Position numbers and translations under genes: made by a program. Under the pieces are notes generated by a model. The model worked only from the letters and a program-made list of their open reading frames with translations. It was not told the origin of the DNA and ran no database searches. Positions 35,175-43,813 of a stretch of DNA of 64,000 bases are shown here, piece after piece. Each line of letters starts with the position of its first letter. The stretch's first letter is position 1. Source of the DNA: Chloroflexota bacterium. GTDB lineage: Bacteria; Chloroflexota; Dehalococcoidia; Tepidiformales; Tepidiformaceae. The DNA lies in the NCBI GenBank assembly GCA_026705605.1, contig JAPPAK010000006.1, positions 496,001-560,000 of the forward strand. Direction: 5' to 3'.

Positions 35175-35908
35175 CGTCCTGTCCCCTTCGCCGCGCGGAT
35201 GAACGCGCGCACCTTCTCGATGTCTTTGTCGCCATCCGTCTCGACGCCACTCGAAACGTCGACCGCCCATGGGTCGACCGCCCCGACCGCTTCCGCCACG
35301 TTCCCGGGATCGAGCCCGCCCGCCAGCATCAGCGGCAGCCGTCGCCCCACCTCGGCCGCAACGTCCCAGTCAAACGACTCGCCTGTGCCGCCCCGCGCCG
35401 ACGCTGAGCCGGTGTCGAGCATGATGCCTGCCGCCACGCCCGGCGTTGCCGTGTCGACCACGTCCTCCGCCGTCGTCTCCGGGTGCACATGGATAGCCTT
35501 GAGCACAGGCGGACGGATTTGCCGCACGAACGACTCGTCCTCCCCGCCCGAGAGCTGGATCAGCTCGAGGCCCGCCGCCTCCGAGATCTCGTTTGCGTCC
35601 TCAACCTCCTGGTCGGCGAATACGCCCACGATCAGCGGTCGCCAGCGCGCGAGCGCGTCGTCGATTGCCTCGTTCCACGCCCCGAACCAGCTCGCGCCGC
35701 GCACCTCGCCCCGCCCCGGCCCCTCGATCTGCGCCACGTCGGGGCTCCTCCGCGTCTCCCGCACCGCCTCGATGATTTCGTAGCACTGCTGCGGCGTGAC
35801 CTGCCGCCGCGACTCCGCGAACATCAACCCGATGAAGTCGGCGCCCGCCTTCACCGCCTCGCGCGCCGTTTCCGCGTCGCGCACCCCGCAGATCTTGACC
35901 CGCGTCAT
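35171..35908 (-). CDS. trpF: Phosphoribosylanthranilate isomerase
   Basis: 245-residue TIM barrel with the catalytic Cys in VKICGVRD and Asp in IMLDTGS, plus LIQLSGGED and [12 protein letters not shown]. It is about 40 residues longer than a typical TrpF. The extra length lies around residues 45-80 ([18 protein letters not shown] and following), between the first strands, and looks like a loop insertion rather than a domain. Start ATG 35908 overlaps the trpC stop. Ends overlapping trpB. Confidence 0.93.
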   Translation of the reverse strand: MTRVKICGVRDAETAREAVKAGADFIGLMFAESRRQVTPQQCYEIIEAVRETRRSPDVAQIEGPGRGEVRGASWFGAWNEAIDDALARWRPLIVGVFADQEVEDANEISEAAGLELIQLSGGEDESFVRQIRPPVLKAIHVHPETTAEDVVDTATPGVAAGIMLDTGSASARGGTGESFDWDVAAEVGRRLPLMLAGGLDPGNVAEAVGAVDPWAVDVSSGVETDGDKDIEKVRAFIRAAKGTGR

Positions 35909-36708
35909 CGTCCCCGTAGCTCCGCGATCATGGCCGCCGGGTCGTCCGCGCGCATGAGCGCCTCCCCGATGAGCACCGCCTTCGCCCCCACCTCCTCGAA
36001 GCGCGCCACATCCTCGCGCGTGCTGATGCCGCTCAGGGCCGCCAGCAGCGCCGCCTCGGGTGCGCCCCCCGCCAGCCGGTCCGTCGTCCCCAGGTCGACG
36101 TCGAAGCTGCGCAGGTCGCGGTTGTTGATACCCACCAGCCTTGCCCCCACCGCCCCCGCACGCTCCATCTCCTCCGCGCTGTTCACCTCCACCATCGCCT
36201 CCATCCCCAGCTCGCGGGAGCACGCCAGCAACCGGCCCAGCGCCTCGTCGTCCAGGCAGGCCACGATCAGCAGGACCGCGTCCGCCCCGTGCGCGCGAGC
36301 CTCCAGCAGCTGGTACTCGTCGATCAGGAAGTCCTTGCGGAGCAGCCCCGGCCGCCCGGCGCCCAGCGCCTCCACCGCCTCCCGCGCCCCCCGCAGGTCC
36401 TCGAGCGTCCCCTTGAACCACGTTGGCTCCGTCAGCACCGAGATGCCCGCGGCCCCGCCACGCGCGTAGCGCAGCGCTTGCTTCGCCGCGTCCATCCCCG
36501 GCGCGATGTCGCCCTTGCTCGGCGAGGCGCGCTTGATCTCCGCGATTACGGCCGGCGGCCGCTCCGCCAGCCGCGCGACGAAGTCGATTGGCGGCGCCGC
36601 CGCGCTCGCAGCGCGCTGCAGCTCCCCAACGGGGATCGCCGCCTTCGCTTCGGCCACGTCCTCACGGCGCTTCGCCACGATCGTTTCCAGGATGCTCGGC
36701 GAGCTCAC
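35905..36708 (-). CDS. trpC: Indole-3-glycerol phosphate synthase
   Basis: 267-residue TIM barrel that closes the indole ring. Family text: ILETIVAKRREDV, VIAEIKRASPSKGDI with the catalytic Lys, ISVLTEPTWFKG, LLRKDFLIDEYQ with the second catalytic Lys, VGINNRDLRSFDVDL and SGISTREDV. GTG 36708 overlaps the trpD stop. Single function; trpF is a separate gene downstream. Confidence 0.96.
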   Translation of the reverse strand: MSSPSILETIVAKRREDVAEAKAAIPVGELQRAASAAAPPIDFVARLAERPPAVIAEIKRASPSKGDIAPGMDAAKQALRYARGGAAGISVLTEPTWFKGTLEDLRGAREAVEALGAGRPGLLRKDFLIDEYQLLEARAHGADAVLLIVACLDDEALGRLLACSRELGMEAMVEVNSAEEMERAGAVGARLVGINNRDLRSFDVDLGTTDRLAGGAPEAALLAALSGISTREDVARFEEVGAKAVLIGEALMRADDPAAMIAELRGR

Positions 36709-37721
36709 GAGTCCTCCTGCGTCAGCCTCACGTACGACTCTGCCACCACCCGGGCCCGCCCCGATGCCAGCGATTGCCGCGCGAGCGCCGCTCCTTCCGA
36801 AAAGCCGTCTGCCAGCCCCGCCGCCCAGCACCCCGCCGCCGCGTTCAGCGTGACGAAGTCCGCAACCGGCCCACCCTGCCCCGCCAGCACCGCCCGCAGC
36901 GTCTTCGCGTTCTCCTCGGGCGTGCCGCCCGCCACCTCGTCGAGCGAGCACCCCTCGACCCCGAACGTAGCGGGCGTTAACTCCTCCTCCCGTACGACGC
37001 CCCCCTCGAGGATCCAGGCGTGGGTCGAGGTCGCCGGACTGATTTCGTCCAGCCCGTCCTCCGAGTGCACGATGACCGCGCGGTCGAGCCCGCGGATACG
37101 AAACGCTTCCGCGAACAGCGGCCCGAGGTGCGCCGACCCAACGCCGGTCAGCTGCGCCCGCGGTTGCGCCGGGTTCGAAATCGGACCGAGCACGTTGAAG
37201 ATCGTGCGCGTGCCCAGCTCCCGCCGTGGACCGCCCACGTGCCGCATCGCCGGGTGGAAGCGCTGCGCGAACAGGAATCCGAACCCGCACTGCTCGATCA
37301 CACGCGCCACCTCCTCGCCCCCGAGATCGATGCGCGCTCCCAGTGCCTCCAGCAGGTCCGCCGAGCCGCAGTTCGAGGACGCCGCTCGGTTGCCGTGCTT
37401 GGCCACGCGCGCCCCCGCCCCCGCCACCACGAACCCCGCCGCCGTCGACACGTTGAACGTGTCCGCCCCGTCGCCGCCCGTGCCGCACAGGTCGACGACG
37501 TTTCCCGCGGCGCACGGCTCTGCATGCCGCTCCATCACCGCCCAGCAGGCCGCCACCACCTCGGGCGTCTCGCCGTGCAGCCGCATCCCCGCCAGGAACG
37601 CCCCGATCTGCGCCTCCGTCGCGGCGCCCGACATGATCGTTTCGAGCGCCGCTGCCGCCGCATCCGGCTCGATGCCGCCGCCGTCGACCAGCGCCCCGAT
37701 GGCCTCCTGGATCGCCGTCAT
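36705..37721 (-). CDS. trpD: Anthranilate phosphoribosyltransferase
   Basis: 338 residues; attaches phosphoribose to anthranilate. Visible motifs are [16 protein letters not shown] (PRPP site), [47 protein letters not shown] and LGPISNPA. Start ATG 37721 overlaps the trpG stop by 4 bases. The upstream frame is antisense noise over trpG. The thymidine phosphorylase-like alternative is excluded by the RFHPAM and GTRTIFN motifs. Confidence 0.97.
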   Translation of the reverse strand: MTAIQEAIGALVDGGGIEPDAAAAALETIMSGAATEAQIGAFLAGMRLHGETPEVVAACWAVMERHAEPCAAGNVVDLCGTGGDGADTFNVSTAAGFVVAGAGARVAKHGNRAASSNCGSADLLEALGARIDLGGEEVARVIEQCGFGFLFAQRFHPAMRHVGGPRRELGTRTIFNVLGPISNPAQPRAQLTGVGSAHLGPLFAEAFRIRGLDRAVIVHSEDGLDEISPATSTHAWILEGGVVREEELTPATFGVEGCSLDEVAGGTPEENAKTLRAVLAGQGGPVADFVTLNAAAGCWAAGLADGFSEGAALARQSLASGRARVVAESYVRLTQEDS

Positions 37722-38305
37722 CGCTCCCACGTCCCTCCCTGCAGGTTCAGGAAGTTCTGCAGCAGCGCCTTCCCGTGCTCCGTCGCGATCGATTCGGGGT
37801 GGAACTGCACACCCTCGACCGTGAACCGCTCGTGCCGCACCCCCATGATGATGCCGCTCTCCGACCGTGCCGTGACCTCCAGCACGTCCGGCAGGCTTGG
37901 CGGGTCGGCTGCCAGCGAGTGGTAGCGCACTGCCGTGAAGGGTTCCGGCAGCCCCGTGAACACCCCCCGCCCGTCGTGGCTGATCGACGATGTCTTCCCG
38001 TGCTTGATCTCGCCCGCCCCCACGATCTCTCCGTCGAACGCCTCGCAGATGCACTGGTGCCCGAGGCAGACCCCCAGCACCGGCGCCCGCCCCGCGAAGC
38101 GCCGCACGATCTCCGTCGACACCCCCGCCCCCGCCGGCCGCCCCGGCCCCGGCGAGATGACGACCCGATCCGGCGCCAGCGCCTCGCACTCGTCGACCGT
38201 CACCTTGTCGTTCCGATGCACCACGATCTCGGCGCCCAGCTCCGAAAGGTACTGGTAGAGGTTGTAGGTGAAGCTGTCGTAGTTATCGATCAGGAGCGTC
38301 GTCAT
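37718..38305 (-). CDS. trpG: Anthranilate synthase glutamine amidotransferase subunit
   Basis: 195-residue class I glutaminase supplying ammonia to TrpE. The triad is visible: Cys in [10 protein letters not shown], and His and Glu in [17 protein letters not shown] and [11 protein letters not shown] are standard TrpG/PabA text. The protein could in principle also serve a PabB, but no pabB is nearby, and the first gene of this operon encodes an independent p-aminobenzoate route. Overlaps the upstream small gene and trpD by 4 bases each. Confidence 0.95.
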   Translation of the reverse strand: MTTLLIDNYDSFTYNLYQYLSELGAEIVVHRNDKVTVDECEALAPDRVVISPGPGRPAGAGVSTEIVRRFAGRAPVLGVCLGHQCICEAFDGEIVGAGEIKHGKTSSISHDGRGVFTGLPEPFTAVRYHSLAADPPSLPDVLEVTARSESGIIMGVRHERFTVEGVQFHPESIATEHGKALLQNFLNLQGGTWER

Positions 38306-38634
38306 CGGTCCAGGCTCCCCTCTGCCGCCAGGTCCTCCGCCACCTCCCGCAGCGCCACCGCCAGCTCCTCCGGCGTGTACCCGTAGCCCCGACGATCCAG
38401 GTGGAACTTCTCCGCGAGATACTCCGTGTCGAGGGCGCTCGGCGAGGCCAGATCGAGGGGGTATGCCGTCCCTGGCTCGCCCAGCAGCACGACGAGGAAG
38501 TAGCCGTCGCCGGCCCCGCGCGCGTACCGCGCCGTCTCCTCCAGCAGCGGCACGAGCGCCAGGTCGAGCGTGTTCGCCCGGTAGAACCGCGCCGCCACGT
38601 GCGTGACCTCTTTCGCCAGCGCCGCGCCCGTCAC
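38302..38634 (-). CDS. Unknown protein in the trp operon
   Basis: 110 residues, GTG start overlapping the HAD gene stop and TGA overlapping the trpG start. No family is recognised. It is acidic and mostly helical, with the segment [20 protein letters not shown] in the centre and [19 protein letters not shown] near the end. No membrane segment, signal peptide or cysteine motif is visible. Both overlaps and the G-ending codon bias of its neighbours support it as a true gene. Any role in tryptophan or folate metabolism would be a guess. Confidence 0.7.
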   Translation of the reverse strand: MTGAALAKEVTHVAARFYRANTLDLALVPLLEETARYARGAGDGYFLVVLLGEPGTAYPLDLASPSALDTEYLAEKFHLDRRGYGYTPEELAVALREVAEDLAAEGSLDR

Positions 38635-39290
38635 GAGGTCGCTCCCGCGGCTACGCGCCGCACGTAGGCGAGAACCTCGGAGGGGTGTTCCGCCAGCAGG
38701 TCCGGGGCTTCCGCCCGTACCCGCTCCGCGTCCAGCGACCCCCATGCCGCCCCGATGGCGTGGCAGCCCGCCGCCCGACCCGCCTTCACGTCCGCGGGTG
38801 TGTCCCCGACGTACGCGATCTCGCCCGGCTCGTCGAGGCACATCCGCTCCATCGCCACGAACAGCGGGTCGGGCTCCGGCTTGTGCGCCTCGCAGTCGTC
38901 GTGCCCGACGACCGTCGCGAAGCGGTCCAGCAGTCCCGTCTTCGTCAGCTCCCCCGTCGCCCCCCACGAGATCTTCGAGGTCACGACCGCCAGCTCGAGC
39001 CCGTCCGCTCGCATGGCGTCCAGCGTGTCGACGATCCCGGGGAACGGCTCCAGGGTGAAGTCGATGGCGTAGTACCGCTCCCGGTAGCGCTCCGCGAAGC
39101 GCAGCCAGTCGTCGCCCAGCAGGTTCCTCGCCATCTGCTCCAGCGTCCGGCCGTTGTGCTCTCGCCAGAGCGCCTCGGGATCGGCCGGCCGGATGCCGAG
39201 GCAGTCCTCATACGTTCCCGCGAGCGCGTCCATCCGCCCGGGAAGCGTGTTCAGCACCGTGTCGTCGAGGTCCCAGAACACCGCTCTCAT
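38631..39290 (-). CDS. HAD-superfamily hydrolase, phosphoglycolate phosphatase-like
   Basis: 219 residues. HAD motif I is [10 protein letters not shown] with both Asp residues, motif II VVTSKIS, motif III the Lys in [11 protein letters not shown], and motif [18 protein letters not shown]. The helical cap between motifs I and II is of the PGP/subclass I type. Substrate unknown. Start ATG 39290 overlaps the preceding stop. The long frame upstream of this start is antisense noise. In this operon it might remove a phosphorylated by-product, but that is speculation. Confidence 0.88.
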   Translation of the reverse strand: MRAVFWDLDDTVLNTLPGRMDALAGTYEDCLGIRPADPEALWREHNGRTLEQMARNLLGDDWLRFAERYRERYYAIDFTLEPFPGIVDTLDAMRADGLELAVVTSKISWGATGELTKTGLLDRFATVVGHDDCEAHKPEPDPLFVAMERMCLDEPGEIAYVGDTPADVKAGRAAGCHAIGAAWGSLDAERVRAEAPDLLAEHPSEVLAYVRRVAAGATS

Positions 39291-40147
39291 GACGGCCGCT
39301 CCGGTCGCGGAACGCCCCGCTCCGCGAAGACTTCCTCCATCACCGGCCACGCCGTGAGCGCTGCCGGGAACCCCGCGTAGACTGCTACCATCCGTAGCGT
39401 CTCGACTACCTCGTCCGGCGTCGCTCCGTGGTTGAGCGCCCCGTTGATGTGCGACCGCAGTTGGTTCGGCCTCCCCGTGAGCGCTGCCAGCATCGCCACC
39501 ACCTCGAGGCTGCGCGTGCGCCGGTCCAGCCGGTCCGTGCCCCACACCTCCCCCAGCGCGAAGTCGACCACGTCGTCGGCCAGCTCCGGCGAGTTCGCCC
39601 GCAATCCCGCATGGCGCGCGTCCGGATCGCCCCCGCCCGAGAGCGTGCGCAGCACGTCGCGCCCCGCCTCCCGTCGCGATGCAAACCCGCCGCCCGCCTC
39701 CTCGGCCTCCACCCCCATCTCCCGCTGGAGCGCCTCCAGGATCGCCGTGCTGTCGTCGCGAGGCTCGGCCAGGCCGAACGCCGCCAGCACCCCCGCCCGC
39801 ACATGCTCGTCCATCGGCAGGTCCGCCAGCGCCCCCGCTTCCACCCACTGCACGTCGACCCCGTCCGCCACCGCCGGCTCCCCCTCCCACGCGCTCGTCG
39901 CGAACACGTTGTAGACCATGTGCCCCTCGGCCGTCGGGATGAACAGCGTCTCGTAGAACGCCTCCTCGATCCCCTCGACGGTCACGCCCATCTCCCCAAG
40001 GATCGCCGCCATTCCCGCGTCCACGTCGTCGTGCTCGGGTAGCAGATCGCCGCCGGGCAGGCTCCATCCCGTTTCGCCCGGCCCGCGGAGCAGGAGGAGC
40101 TTCCCTTCCCGCTCGAGGATCGCCGCCAGATGGATGCGCTGCGCCAT
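39287..40147 (-). CDS. Nudix-like domain fused to carboxymuconolactone decarboxylase-like domain
   Basis: 286 residues. Residues 1-125 look like a Nudix fold (KLLLLRGPGETGWSLPGGDLLPE), but the Nudix box is degenerate: the Arg-Glu of REUxEExGU is missing (AAILGEMGV). Residues about 165-286 match the AhpD/CMD helical domain (RRTRSLEVVAMLAAL, ALNHGATPDEVVETLRMVAVYAGFPAAL), without the CxxC of peroxidase-type AhpD. Activity is unknown. It follows trpE by 2 bases, so it is co-transcribed. This fusion is not one I know from trp operons. Confidence 0.8.
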   Translation of the reverse strand: MAQRIHLAAILEREGKLLLLRGPGETGWSLPGGDLLPEHDDVDAGMAAILGEMGVTVEGIEEAFYETLFIPTAEGHMVYNVFATSAWEGEPAVADGVDVQWVEAGALADLPMDEHVRAGVLAAFGLAEPRDDSTAILEALQREMGVEAEEAGGGFASRREAGRDVLRTLSGGGDPDARHAGLRANSPELADDVVDFALGEVWGTDRLDRRTRSLEVVAMLAALTGRPNQLRSHINGALNHGATPDEVVETLRMVAVYAGFPAALTAWPVMEEVFAERGVPRPERPS

Positions 40148-40149
40148 CG

Positions 40150-41631
40150 CTAGGCCTCCACCTGCTGGGGCGCCTGCTGTGCCGCCGCCAGCTCCGCCTG
40201 GTCGATGGCCCGCTCCAGGGCCAGCATCTTGTTCACGCTTTCCTGGTACTCCGTCGGCGGCTCAGAGTCGTACACGATGCCCCCGCCCGCCTGCAGGTAG
40301 GCGTTGCCGTCCTTCACCACCATCGTGCGGATGGCGATGCAGGTGTCGAGGCTGCCCGCGAAGCTCGCGTACCCGACCGCTCCCGCGTAGATGCCCCGCC
40401 GCTCCTGCTCCAGCTCCGCGATGATCTCCATCGCCCGCACCTTAGGCGCCCCCGAGACCGTGCCCGCCGGGAACACCGAGCGGAACGCGTCGTAGGGCGT
40501 GCGATCCTCCCGCAGTTGCCCCGAGACCCGCGACACGATGTGCATCACGTGCGAGTACCGCTCGATCTCCATGAGCTGGTCCACGCGCACCGTGCCCGGC
40601 TCCGCCACCCGCCCCACGTCGTTCCGCCCCAGGTCCACCAGCATGATGTGTTCCGCCCGCTCCTTCTCGTCCCCCAGCAATTCCTCCGCGAGCGCGTCGT
40701 CCTCCTCGGGCGTCGCGCCCCGCGGACGTGTCCCCGCGATCGGGTGCGTCGTCACTACCCCGTCCTCCACCCGCACCAGCATCTCCGGCGAAGCTCCCAC
40801 GATCTGGAAGTCGTCCAGATCGAGATAGAACATGTACGGCGACGGATTCACCGTGCGCAGCTGCCGGTAGATCGTGAACGGGTGCACCGAGGTCGGGCGC
40901 CGGATCCGCTGCGACGGCACCGCCTGGATGATCTCCCCGCCGACCACGTCCTCCCGGATGCGCTCGACCATCAGCTCGTACCCCTCCCTCCCCACGTTCG
41001 AGACCCCCTGGGCGCTCACCCGCGCGACCTCTGCCACCTCTTCCACCGGGAGGGCCAGCGGCTGGCTCAACCGTCCCAGAATGCCGTCGATCTTCCCCGC
41101 CGCCTCCTCGTACGAAGCCTCGATGTCGCCGTCGAGCCGGCAGTGCGCGACCGCCCGGATCGTGTGGCGCACGTGATCGAACACCACCATCGAATCGCAC
41201 AGCAGGAACATCGCCTCGGGAATGCCGACGGGGTCGTCCTCGTTCGCCGGCACCCGTGGCTCGAAGTGGCGGATCGCCTCGTAGCTCACGTAGCCGACCG
41301 CCCCACCCGTCAGCCGCGGCAGCCCCGGCATCTCGACCGCCTTCAGGCCCGCGAGTGCTTCCTCGAGCGGCTTCAGTGGGTCGCCCTCGTACGCCTCCCC
41401 CGGACCCGTCCGGATCACCTGGTACGGGTTCGCGCCGATGAACGAATAGCGCGCCAGCCGCTCGCCCCCCTCAACCGATTCGAGCAGGAACGAGTACCGT
41501 CCCTCCCGCACCTTCAGGTAGGCCGACACGGGCGTCTCCAGGTCCGCCGCCACCTCGCGGTAAACCGGCGCCAGGTTTCCCCCGCCCGCCGTGGCGAGCG
41601 CCTTCACCTCGTCGAGCGTCGGGTGCAGCAC
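40150..41631 (-). CDS. trpE: Anthranilate synthase component I
   Basis: 493 residues; makes anthranilate from chorismate with TrpG. The LLES tryptophan-binding element is present near residue 49 (FLLESVEGG), suggesting feedback inhibition. The catalytic chorismate-binding half has VPSQRIRRP, SPYMFYLDL, PIAGTRPRGATPEED, MLVDLGRNDVGRV, VFPAGTVSGAPKVRAM and CIAIRTMVVKDG. PIAGTRPRG with Thr/Ala favours TrpE over PabB. GTG 41631 is preceded by GGGGGAG at a good distance. It begins just before the trpS stop. Confidence 0.96.
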   Translation of the reverse strand: MLHPTLDEVKALATAGGGNLAPVYREVAADLETPVSAYLKVREGRYSFLLESVEGGERLARYSFIGANPYQVIRTGPGEAYEGDPLKPLEEALAGLKAVEMPGLPRLTGGAVGYVSYEAIRHFEPRVPANEDDPVGIPEAMFLLCDSMVVFDHVRHTIRAVAHCRLDGDIEASYEEAAGKIDGILGRLSQPLALPVEEVAEVARVSAQGVSNVGREGYELMVERIREDVVGGEIIQAVPSQRIRRPTSVHPFTIYRQLRTVNPSPYMFYLDLDDFQIVGASPEMLVRVEDGVVTTHPIAGTRPRGATPEEDDALAEELLGDEKERAEHIMLVDLGRNDVGRVAEPGTVRVDQLMEIERYSHVMHIVSRVSGQLREDRTPYDAFRSVFPAGTVSGAPKVRAMEIIAELEQERRGIYAGAVGYASFAGSLDTCIAIRTMVVKDGNAYLQAGGGIVYDSEPPTEYQESVNKMLALERAIDQAELAAAQQAPQQVEA

Positions 41632-41633
41632 GA

Positions 41634-42650
41634 TCAGCTCCCCCGGGGCGGTCCGTCCAGGTAGTTGATCGCCATTGCGTCGCGCACCAGCGCCATCGTC
41701 TCCTGCGCCGTCGCTCGCGCCCGCGCCGTCCCCGACTCCAGCGCGTCTCGCACCTCGTCCATGTGCGCCTCGTAGTACGCACGCCGCTCGCGGAACGGGT
41801 CGAGCAGGTTGTTCAGGGCCACCGTGAGCTTCTGCTTCACCTCCACGTCGCCCACCTTGCCGACGACATACCGCTCCTTCAGGTCGTTCACCTCGTCGGT
41901 GTCCGGGTTGAACGCGTCGTGGTACATGAAGACGGGATTCCCCTCGACGTGCCCCGGGTCGGTCGCCCGCAGCCGCGTGGGGTCGGTGAACATGCCCCGC
42001 ACCTTCTTCGCCACCGTGTCCGCGTCGTCCTTCAGTTCGATCGTGTTCCCCACGGACTTCGCCATCTTCGCCTGTCCGTCGAGCCCTACCAGCCGGGGCA
42101 CGCGCCCCACCAGCCCCTCGGGCTCGGGGAACACCTCGCGGAACTGCCGGTTGAAGCGCCGCGCCAGCTCCCGCGTCATCTCGATGTGTGGCAGCTGGTC
42201 CTCCCCCACCGGCACGAGGTGCGCCCGCGGCATCAGGATGTTCGCGACCTGCATCACCGGGTAGGTGAAGAACGCCACCGGCACCGACTTCTTCCCGAAG
42301 TCGTCCATCTCCGCCTTCAGCGTCGGGTTGCGCTGCAGCATCCCCAGCGGCAGGTACCAGCTCAGCCAGGTCGTCAGCTCCGCGTGCTCCGGCACGAGGC
42401 TCTCGATGACGAAGCAGCTCCCTTCCGGGTCAAGCCCCACGGCCAGCCAGTCCAGCGCCACCTCCCACACCGAGTCGCGCACGCGCTCGAGGTGGTCGGC
42501 GTAGTCCGAGACCTGGTAGTCCGCGATCAGGAAGTGGCAGTCGTATTCGTCCTGCAGGCGGATCCAGTTCTCGAGCGCCCCCGCGTAGTGGCCCAGGTGC
42601 AGCGACCCGGTCGGCCGGATGCCGGTCAGGATGCGCTTTCGCTCGCTCAT
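41634..42650 (-). CDS. trpS: Tryptophanyl-tRNA synthetase
   Basis: 338-residue class I synthetase. The HIGH motif is SLHLGHYAGAL, the KMSKS motif is KMAKSVGN, and TGIRPTGS, VPVGEDQLPHIEMTRELA and MFTDPTRLRATDPG are standard. There are two blocks of difference from the short B. subtilis type, but no extra domain. It lies in the T-box controlled operon, so TrpRS itself rises when uncharged tRNA-Trp accumulates. It follows the CADD-like gene by 25 bases. Confidence 0.96.
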   Translation of the reverse strand: MSERKRILTGIRPTGSLHLGHYAGALENWIRLQDEYDCHFLIADYQVSDYADHLERVRDSVWEVALDWLAVGLDPEGSCFVIESLVPEHAELTTWLSWYLPLGMLQRNPTLKAEMDDFGKKSVPVAFFTYPVMQVANILMPRAHLVPVGEDQLPHIEMTRELARRFNRQFREVFPEPEGLVGRVPRLVGLDGQAKMAKSVGNTIELKDDADTVAKKVRGMFTDPTRLRATDPGHVEGNPVFMYHDAFNPDTDEVNDLKERYVVGKVGDVEVKQKLTVALNNLLDPFRERRAYYEAHMDEVRDALESGTARARATAQETMALVRDAMAINYLDGPPRGS

Positions 42651-42675
42651 CAGGAGCCTCCCTCAACGTCCGGCC

Positions 42676-43347
42676 CTAGGCCGCCGCTCCGTAACAGCCG
42701 TCCAGGAACCCCAGCAGCCGCTCGCTCGCGCGCTCCGCCGCCGCGACCACGGCGTCGCCGTCCTCGCACAGTTCTTCGATTGCGGACATCTCTCCGCCCG
42801 AGTGCGCCACGTCCGAGACAAGGTGCACCGAGAAGAACTCGAACTGCTCCGGGAGCAGGTCGTAGTGCTCCGTCAGCCCCTTGATCTTCTCCCACGCGAT
42901 CGCCGGCACCTGCGACTCGTAGGCGAACAACGTCGCCAGCGCTTCCGCCACCGGCGAGTTCTGCGCCACGTCCCCGAAGTGCTCGATGAGCGCCGTCGTC
43001 TCGGGATGGGGCGTCGACCCCTCGACTTCCTCCCCCGAGACGCCGAGCGCCGCCGCGAACTCCAGCCACAGGGCCGGGTGGTTTCGCTCGCCGTGCTCCT
43101 CGTCCCAGAGGTTGTTCAGCAGCAGCTGGCGGATCGCCGGCGACTCCGTGCGCGCGTGGATCGCGCTCAAAAACCGCGGAAACGCCCGCTCGAAGTGGTA
43201 GTACTGTCGCGCGTAGTCCTGCAGCCGTTCGACCTCAAGCGTCCCCGCGCTCCACGCCTGGTAGAACGGGTGCTGCAGCAGCGACCGCTCCGCGATCGCC
43301 TCTCGCATGCGCGACTCCAGCGCCGTCCCTGATTCCGTCATCGTCAT
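42676..43347 (-). CDS. CADD-family heme-oxygenase-like diiron protein, probable p-aminobenzoate synthase
   Basis: A 223-residue all-helical protein. It matches the Chlamydia CADD family: HPFYQAW with Y29, QYYHFERAFPRF, NLWDEEHGERNHPALW, AYESQVP, and HLVSDVAHS. Candidate iron ligands E83, H90, E144, H175, D179 and H182 are all present, as are Y29 and K154, equivalents of the residues implicated in CADD, which makes p-aminobenzoate from a sacrificed tyrosine of its own chain. The usual partner pathway is folate. GGAGG lies 6 bases before the ATG. It is the first gene after the Trp T-box. TenA or PqqC assignment is less likely because their active-site residues differ. Confidence 0.82.
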   Translation of the reverse strand: MTMTESGTALESRMREAIAERSLLQHPFYQAWSAGTLEVERLQDYARQYYHFERAFPRFLSAIHARTESPAIRQLLLNNLWDEEHGERNHPALWLEFAAALGVSGEEVEGSTPHPETTALIEHFGDVAQNSPVAEALATLFAYESQVPAIAWEKIKGLTEHYDLLPEQFEFFSVHLVSDVAHSGGEMSAIEELCEDGDAVVAAAERASERLLGFLDGCYGAAA

Positions 43348-43473
43348 TGCCGACCTCCCTGGTCCCTTGTTCGCACGTTCTTGCTCCCTTTCTGAAGCCG
43401 TTCCGTTCCCCCTTCGCGGCGCCGCCCGTTCCGTCGCTACGGCTACAGGCGGCCCAGAGAAGAACCGGTCCAG

Positions 43474-43505
43474 AAAAAAAACCCCCGGTCCTAAAGGACG
43501 GGGGT
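43474..43505 (-). terminator. T-box regulated intrinsic terminator
   Basis: On the minus strand ACCCCCGTCC, loop TTTA, then GGACCGGGGGT with one bulged C, followed by eight T. It competes with the antiterminator formed by the T-box sequence just upstream. Confidence 0.85.
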
Positions 43506-43765
43506 TCCCGCGGTGCCACCTTCGTTCCCCGGCCCGAAATTGGGGCCGGAGCGCTCAGCGGGCGCGCCTCCGTTTCCGGACGGAGCGCCCGGGGCCGCTA
43601 ACGGGGCCCATCCCGCCCCCGCCTACCCACCGTTTCCGGCTTCAGCGAGGGAGCTCCCGGGTCCATTCGCCGCTCTCGTACCTGCCGGGCTCTCACTGTT
43701 CCCGGTTCGCTGCAAGGCCGCCTGAGCGGGTACTCCTCCCGATCGCCGCTTCTTCGATTCAGTTG
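43506..43765 (-). promoter_or_regulatory. T-box riboswitch, Trp-specific
   Basis: Leader RNA of the trp operon, read on the minus strand. Stem I has the AGGAGTA bulge motif near its base and the distal loop CAGTGAGAGCC. The specifier sits in GAATGGACC, so the codon is UGG (43665-43663), tryptophan. The conserved T-box TGGCACCGCGG lies at 43518-43508, directly before the terminator. Uncharged tRNA-Trp should pair with both sites and stabilise the antiterminator, turning on the operon from the CADD-like gene through trpS, trpE and on to trpA. Ends are approximate. Confidence 0.92.
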
Positions 43766-43772
43766 TCGTTCG

Positions 43773-43801
43773 AGCCTAGGTTCCCAGGCCCGACCGGTCA
43801 A
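43773..43801 (-). promoter_or_regulatory. Promoter of the trp operon
   Basis: On the minus strand TTGACC (43801-43796) and TAGGCT (43778-43773) are separated by exactly 17 bases. Transcription would begin near 43765, at the 5' end of the T-box leader. No other promoter of this quality lies upstream of the operon. Confidence 0.75.
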
Positions 43802-43813
43802 TACGCGGAACGC

